DNA of 10,437 nucleotides from Gammaproteobacteria bacterium (lineage in GTDB: Bacteria; Pseudomonadota; Gammaproteobacteria; Eutrophobiales; Eutrophobiaceae). Below are positions 7,000 to 10,437 of the stretch, piece after piece (position 1 is the first letter of the stretch; each line of letters opens with the position of its first letter). Under the pieces are notes generated by a model. It ran no database searches. It was not told where the DNA came from and was given only the letters and a program-made list of their open reading frames with translations. The position numbers and the translations under genes are program-made. The DNA is taken from assembly GCA_004356415.1 (NCBI GenBank), contig SMWN01000021.1:1-10437 (forward strand), in the 5' to 3' direction.

Positions 7000-8220
7000 A
7001 TGGCTGTAGGATTAAGCAAGATATCAGAACTCCTGCCCGTTAAGGGTGTGCAAGTATCCGCCTGCGCTGCCGGGATATATATAGAAAAAAGAGAAGATTT
7101 AGCGCTTATCTCATTTGGCAGAAATTCAAACTGCGCTGCTATTTTTACAAAAAATGCGTTCTGTGCAGCACCCGTTATTGTTGCCAAAAATCATTTGAAA
7201 AATGGAAATCCAAGTTTTTGTCTAATCAATTCAGGTAATGCGAATGCGGGCTTGGGAGAGAAGGGGGTAGAGGCAGCTATGGATGTATGTCGTCATCTGG
7301 CTGATCATACGGGGACACCTGTTGAAAATATTTTACCTTTCTCAACAGGTGTGATTGCTGAGCCCTTGCCTGTTGTAAAAATAAAAAAGGCAATCCCAAC
7401 TCTGGTTGATAAGCTTAGAGAAGATGCATGGCATAATATTGCTGATGCAATTTTAACGACGGATACCTTAGCCAAAGGCATATCGAGAAAGTTAGATATG
7501 CCAGATGGCGAAATAACAATCACAGGAATTGCCAAAGGTTCTGGCATGATAAGGCCGGATATGGCAACTATGCTTGCATATATTGCAACGGATGCAAATA
7601 TTGATGAGCTTCTGCTGCAGAATTTACTGAATGACGCGGCAGAGGATTCATTTAACTGTATTAGTGTTGATGGTGATACTTCGACAAACGATGCCTGTTT
7701 TATAGTTGCAACTGGAGAGAGCCGTGTTGCCGAAATCAAATCCTTTGATGAAGGTTCAGGCCTGTTATTTAAAAATTCATTGCTAGAAGTTTGTGTTTAT
7801 CTTGCGCAGGCCATTGTCAGAGATGGTGAAGGTGCGACTAAGTTTATTTCAATTTATGTTGCTGATGGGAAATCAGAGGGAGAATGCAGAGAAGTTGCAT
7901 TAACTGTAGCCAATTCACCACTGGTTAAGACAGCATTTTTTGCCTCCGATCCAAACTGGGGAAGGATACTGGCTGCAATCGGTAGATCTGATCTTTCTGA
8001 TCTCGATATTGAAAGAATCTCAATTTCACTCAATGATGTAAAAATTGTTGAGCGGGGACAAAGGGCGGAGACCTACACTGAGGCAGAGGGTCAGCATGTG
8101 ATGAATCAGGAAGAAATTAGTGTGCACATTTTCCTGGGCAGAGGAAGCGCAAGTGCTGTTATCTGGACCTGCGACCTCTCTCATGAGTATGTTCGCATTA
8201 ATTCCGAATATCGTTCGTAA
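7000..8220 (+). CDS. argJ: Bifunctional ornithine acetyltransferase / N-acetylglutamate synthase ArgJ
   Basis: ArgJ transfers the acetyl group of N-acetylornithine to glutamate, completing the cyclic arginine pathway; some members also use acetyl-CoA. The ATG at 7000 gives 406 residues beginning MAVGL, as in Pseudomonas ArgJ; a TTG at 6988 would add four atypical residues and is disfavoured. GGTG at 6990-6993 may serve as a partial Shine-Dalgarno. The precursor cleaves itself before the catalytic threonine in KGSGMIRPDMATML (T190), giving alpha and beta chains. Other family blocks are NSGNANAG, FSTGVIAEPLP, VDGDTSTND (about 223-231), VRDGEGATKF, SDPNWGRI and the C-terminal SHEYVRINSEYRS. Sequence alone does not show whether it is mono- or bifunctional. 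It lies 66 bases after secA and nine before the Nudix fusion gene, the common secA-argJ-mutT order. Confidence 0.97.
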   Translation: MAVGLSKISELLPVKGVQVSACAAGIYIEKREDLALISFGRNSNCAAIFTKNAFCAAPVIVAKNHLKNGNPSFCLINSGNANAGLGEKGVEAAMDVCRHLADHTGTPVENILPFSTGVIAEPLPVVKIKKAIPTLVDKLREDAWHNIADAILTTDTLAKGISRKLDMPDGEITITGIAKGSGMIRPDMATMLAYIATDANIDELLLQNLLNDAAEDSFNCISVDGDTSTNDACFIVATGESRVAEIKSFDEGSGLLFKNSLLEVCVYLAQAIVRDGEGATKFISIYVADGKSEGECREVALTVANSPLVKTAFFASDPNWGRILAAIGRSDLSDLDIERISISLNDVKIVERGQRAETYTEAEGQHVMNQEEISVHIFLGRGSASAVIWTCDLSHEYVRINSEYRS

Positions 8221-8229
8221 TAGTTATCT

Positions 8230-9240
8230 ATGATACCTGATGATTTTTTGCATATTGCAGTAGGTGTCATCAGAAATAACAGAAATCAGGTGTTATTGTC
8301 TCGCAGATTATCAAATGTACATCAGGCTGGTTTATGGGAATTCCCAGGAGGTAAGCTGGGGCCCGAAGAAACAGTTGGAGAAGCATTATCAAGGGAATTG
8401 GAAGAAGAACTCGCTGTTACTGTAAATTCAGCACATCCCTTGATCAAAATATATCATGACTATGAGGCATATTCCGTGCTGCTTGATGTTTGGCAAGTTG
8501 GTTCATGGGACTCAGATTTACTGGACAACAATGGGTGTTATGGTCGGCAAGGTCAAAAAATAGAATGGGTAGATATCTCAGAATTGTATAAACGTGATTT
8601 TCCAGAAGCCAACAAACCTATTATCAAGGCTGTACAATTACCTGAATTTTATTTGATCTGCCCTGAGCCTGAAGGTAATTTAGAAGATTACATCAAGACC
8701 TTTGCAGCATGTATCTCTGCCGGAGTTCGCTTGTTTCAACTACGATTCAGTGATGATTCACAGTATGGCAGGAATCAAATATTAGTCACAGAACTGCTTG
8801 AAATGTGTAGAAGCAGCGATTCCAGGTTACTTATGAATAGCTCACCAGAAGTTACAATAAAATTTGTTGCCCACGGCGTTCATCTTAACAGTAGAAGGTT
8901 AATGCAACTCAATGAGCGGCCGCTCGACAATAATTTCCTAGTGGCAGCATCATGCCATAACTCCAGAGAATTGGAACATGCATGCAAGATAGATGTCGAT
9001 TTTGCAGTTTTGTCACCGGTGAATCGAACAATAAGCCATCAAGCGGCGAAGCCATTGGGATGGGACAAATTCAAAAGCCTTGTGGAGACGCTACTTATCC
9101 CAATTTATGCTTTAGGGGGTATGCAGGCTGAAGATATGGAAAAGTCATGGAGTGGTGGAGCCCAGGGAATTTCTGTCCTAAGTGGTGTCTGGGGTCAGAA
9201 AAGCATAAAACAGGCATTGGATAAGTATCCGATTGTATAG
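8230..9240 (+). CDS. mutT: Nudix hydrolase (MutT-like) fused to a divergent ThiE-like domain
   Basis: This is a 336-residue two-domain protein. Residues about 7-135 form a MutT-type Nudix domain, expected to remove oxidised nucleotides such as 8-oxo-dGTP. The Nudix box at 41-63 is G-x5-E-x7-RELEEE-L-A-V, with the metal-binding glutamates E56, E59 and E60 in place but alanine instead of the usual final glycine. Residues about 140-336 resemble thiamine-phosphate synthase: LFQLRFSD, HGVHLN, ASCHNSREL, FAVLSPVNRT, ALGGM and GISVLSGVW fall in the family's order. Typical catalytic positions differ: the usual QLREKD-like block reads QLRFSD and the usual ND pair reads NS (203-204). A working thiamine enzyme is therefore unlikely. 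Such MutT-ThiE fusions are known in other Gammaproteobacteria such as Pseudomonas. The gene starts nine bases after argJ with no Shine-Dalgarno, suggesting coupled translation. Confidence 0.9.
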   Translation: MIPDDFLHIAVGVIRNNRNQVLLSRRLSNVHQAGLWEFPGGKLGPEETVGEALSRELEEELAVTVNSAHPLIKIYHDYEAYSVLLDVWQVGSWDSDLLDNNGCYGRQGQKIEWVDISELYKRDFPEANKPIIKAVQLPEFYLICPEPEGNLEDYIKTFAACISAGVRLFQLRFSDDSQYGRNQILVTELLEMCRSSDSRLLMNSSPEVTIKFVAHGVHLNSRRLMQLNERPLDNNFLVAASCHNSRELEHACKIDVDFAVLSPVNRTISHQAAKPLGWDKFKSLVETLLIPIYALGGMQAEDMEKSWSGGAQGISVLSGVWGQKSIKQALDKYPIV

Positions 9241-9267
9241 ACGCTTGCAAATTAATGAATACCTAAC

Positions 9268-9465
9268 TCAATGCTTTGTATTCATGTCTCCTGATAAAGG
9301 TTCTGTGGTGTGACAATTTTCTTCTGCTCCAAGTCTGTATTTCCCCTCGATCCATTCACCAAGGTCAATGAGCCTGCAACGCTTGCTACAAAACGGACGA
9401 TACTTATTTGCCGGAGAATATTCGCTTGATTTTCCACATTCGGGGCATTTAATAATTTTCTTCAT
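9268..9465 (-). CDS. yacG: DNA gyrase inhibitor YacG (small zinc protein)
   Basis: YacG is a small zinc-finger protein that binds GyrB and blocks DNA binding by gyrase in E. coli. The gene encodes 65 residues beginning MKKIIKCPECG. Four zinc-binding cysteines form C-x2-C (7 and 10) and C-x3-C (26 and 30), in KCPECGK and PFCSKRC. They are followed by the diagnostic IDLGEWIEGKYRL. The tail after residue 47 is polar and unconserved. The ATG at 9465 overlaps the zapD stop as ATGA, which strongly favours this start over a TTG nine bases upstream and implies translational coupling, since no Shine-Dalgarno is visible. It converges on the Nudix fusion gene with a 27-base gap and no terminator that I can see. 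Confidence 0.96.
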   Translation of the reverse strand: MKKIIKCPECGKSSEYSPANKYRPFCSKRCRLIDLGEWIEGKYRLGAEENCHTTEPLSGDMNTKH

Positions 9466-10232
9466 AAAATACAACAGTGAAGCTCAAATTCTACAGCGCT
9501 TTTAGTTTGCACAGGTCTAGCTGCTGTTGAAGGTTGTTCCATAAAACGTATTGTGAATCGATGTTTGCCGCCACTTATTTCAGGAAAATAGTTACAATTC
9601 TCGGAGAGGATGACACGAATTAATTGGCAGGATAGTTTGGATTCAATAGGTTGTTGATAAAAACCTGATTCGGCGTTTTCAATCACAGGTGTAGTGCTGT
9701 TTCTCAGCATGAGTAATACGATAGCCAGAGAATCTTGTATGACTGAAAGATCCTGTTTCCATATTTTCAAATCTTCATGTCTGGATTGTACTGGTTTATG
9801 TAGCCAGTGGTGATAAGCAGGGAGATCAAAATTGCAGGTTCCCCCGGGAATAGAAATTCTTTGTTTGATTGATGTCGTTAACTCATCCTGTTTTAGATTG
9901 TGACCGGGTTGGAAGTCACTGTCTCGCAATGTTGAAAGATAAACATTAATATTATTTAAAATATCAATTAGTCTTTGAAGATCAACACCTGGGTTATTTT
10001 TTAATACATTTAGAGTAGTTGCATGGCGTTCCAACTCCTTGATTAAGTCACTTTTTATGTCAGACCGCGATATCAAATCGAGAATTTCCAGCAAACATGA
10101 TATAGCTATCCTGCTATCCCACTGACTGTCTTGGGGGCTGTGATGATCTGCAATTCCAAATAAATGTTCGAGGCGCAGGAAAGTGCGTACACGTTCATTC
10201 AATGGTTGCTCATAAGTGGTATTTTTTTCCAT
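9462..10232 (-). CDS. zapD: Cell division protein ZapD (FtsZ cross-linker)
   Basis: ZapD is a cytoplasmic dimer that binds the C-terminal tail of FtsZ and bundles its filaments, stabilising the Z ring. The 256 residues are near the E. coli length (247). The family start YEQPLNERVRTFLRLE (7-22) is clear and is followed by the mainly helical N-terminal half. The central block KQRISIPGGTCNFDLPAYHHWL (about 123-144) and the strand-rich C-terminal block YFPEISGGKHRFTIRF (215-230) are also present. The ATG at 10232 places the conserved start seven residues in, as expected, with only a weak GGT upstream. Its stop overlaps the yacG ATG, giving the usual zapD-yacG pair. coaE, the common neighbour on the far side, is not in the window; the upstream region instead runs into hairpin-rich non-coding DNA. 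The target FtsZ tail (DIPAFLRRQAD) is encoded in the same window. Confidence 0.97.
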   Translation of the reverse strand: MEKNTTYEQPLNERVRTFLRLEHLFGIADHHSPQDSQWDSRIAISCLLEILDLISRSDIKSDLIKELERHATTLNVLKNNPGVDLQRLIDILNNINVYLSTLRDSDFQPGHNLKQDELTTSIKQRISIPGGTCNFDLPAYHHWLHKPVQSRHEDLKIWKQDLSVIQDSLAIVLLMLRNSTTPVIENAESGFYQQPIESKLSCQLIRVILSENCNYFPEISGGKHRFTIRFMEQPSTAARPVQTKSAVEFELHCCIL

Positions 10233-10328
10233 GTAAATGACCGTTATGGATAAAAATTAAACGTTGATTGTCCTGTACTTGCGTCTTGTAGGCAACAAGT
10301 CTGGTACTCAGTCCAGCTGATATTGTCG
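10233..10328. other. Non-coding region upstream of zapD
   Basis: No gene is visible here. It should hold the zapD-yacG promoter, read leftward, but no convincing -35/-10 pair can be picked. Two small inverted repeats are present: CTTGT/ACAAG (10285-10299, five-base loop) and CTGG/CCAG (10301-10316, eight-base loop). The octamer ATTGTCGG (10322-10329) is the reverse complement of CCGACAAT at 10371-10378 within the neighbouring element, so the two regions could pair. Confidence 0.5.
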
Positions 10329-10437
10329 GGTTCAGTTAGCTTGTCAATGTTCATGGCAAGGCGTTCCTCGCCGACAATGGGCTCCCCTTGTCAAGAGGGT
10401 CAACGCAGTCCATGAGCATTGACAAGCTAACTGAACC
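10329..10437. repeat. 109-bp inverted-repeat element with 28-bp arms (MITE-like), reaching the window edge
   Basis: The left arm 10329-10356 and the right arm 10410-10437 are reverse complements at 27 of 28 positions; the single mismatch (10350/10416) would be a G-U wobble in RNA. The 53-base centre looks more GC-rich than its surroundings and contains two smaller hairpins: GGCG/CGCC (10360-10372) and GACAA/TTGTC (10373-10392). No transposase or protein domain is encoded. Long matched ends around a short non-coding core fit a miniature inverted-repeat transposable element or another dispersed palindromic repeat. The outer end coincides with the last base available, so the true boundary and any target duplication cannot be seen. 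Confidence 0.7.

Noticed and set aside
9466..9474. TTG start for yacG
   Set aside because: The ATG at 9465 forms an ATGA overlap with the zapD stop and yields the standard N-terminus just before the first zinc knuckle.
10348..10414. Short open frames in both directions inside the terminal element
   Set aside because: They encode about 22 residues, have no ribosome binding site, and mostly follow from the inverted arms; no known peptide is recognised.
10329..10437. Integron attC recombination site
   Set aside because: attC sites begin with an AAC-ending box and end with a GTT-starting box. Here the arms run the other way (GTTAGC at the left, GCTAAC at the right) on either strand, and no integron cassette genes are nearby.

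Overview
The window reads as a chromosomal segment of a Gammaproteobacterium, fairly AT-rich by eye. It carries the end of the division and cell-wall (dcw) cluster and runs on into the secretion/arginine block that often follows it. The class assignment rests on the FtsZ sequence (gamma-like T7 loop region and a DIPAFLRRQAD tail), the presence of ZapD, and the gene order. I cannot name a genus. The first base falls inside ftsA. The last base coincides with the outer edge of an inverted repeat, so the fragment may end there because a repeat broke the assembly.

Layout. Plus strand: the C-terminal part of ftsA (to 457), ftsZ (503-1636) and lpxC (1771-2682). Minus strand: dciA, a DUF721 helicase-loader gene (2703-3188), which converges on lpxC. 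Plus strand again: a membrane-anchored M23/LytM peptidase (3218-4150), secA (4228-6933), argJ (7000-8220) and a Nudix (MutT)-ThiE fusion gene (8230-9240). Minus strand: zapD (9462-10232) followed by yacG (9268-9465), joined by an ATGA stop/start overlap. The last ~205 bases are non-coding and rich in hairpins, ending in a 109-bp element with 28-bp inverted arms.

The genes form a coherent growth set. FtsA and FtsZ build the divisome ring and ZapD bundles FtsZ. LpxC commits UDP-GlcNAc derivatives to lipid A, and the LytM protein probably acts on or regulates peptidoglycan. SecA drives export. DciA loads the replicative helicase, YacG restrains gyrase, and the Nudix protein is expected to clean oxidised nucleotides. 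ArgJ makes arginine precursors. The slot between lpxC and secA that E. coli uses for secM holds dciA and the M23 gene, as in Pseudomonas-type genomes.

No new defence or mobile system is evident, and all ten protein genes belong to known families. The observations worth a second look are the terminal inverted-repeat element, the ThiE domain with an altered active site fused to MutT, two overlapping hairpins in front of a secA start without a Shine-Dalgarno, a 14-bp triple repeat across the ftsA stop, and very compact divergent starts between dciA and the M23 gene.
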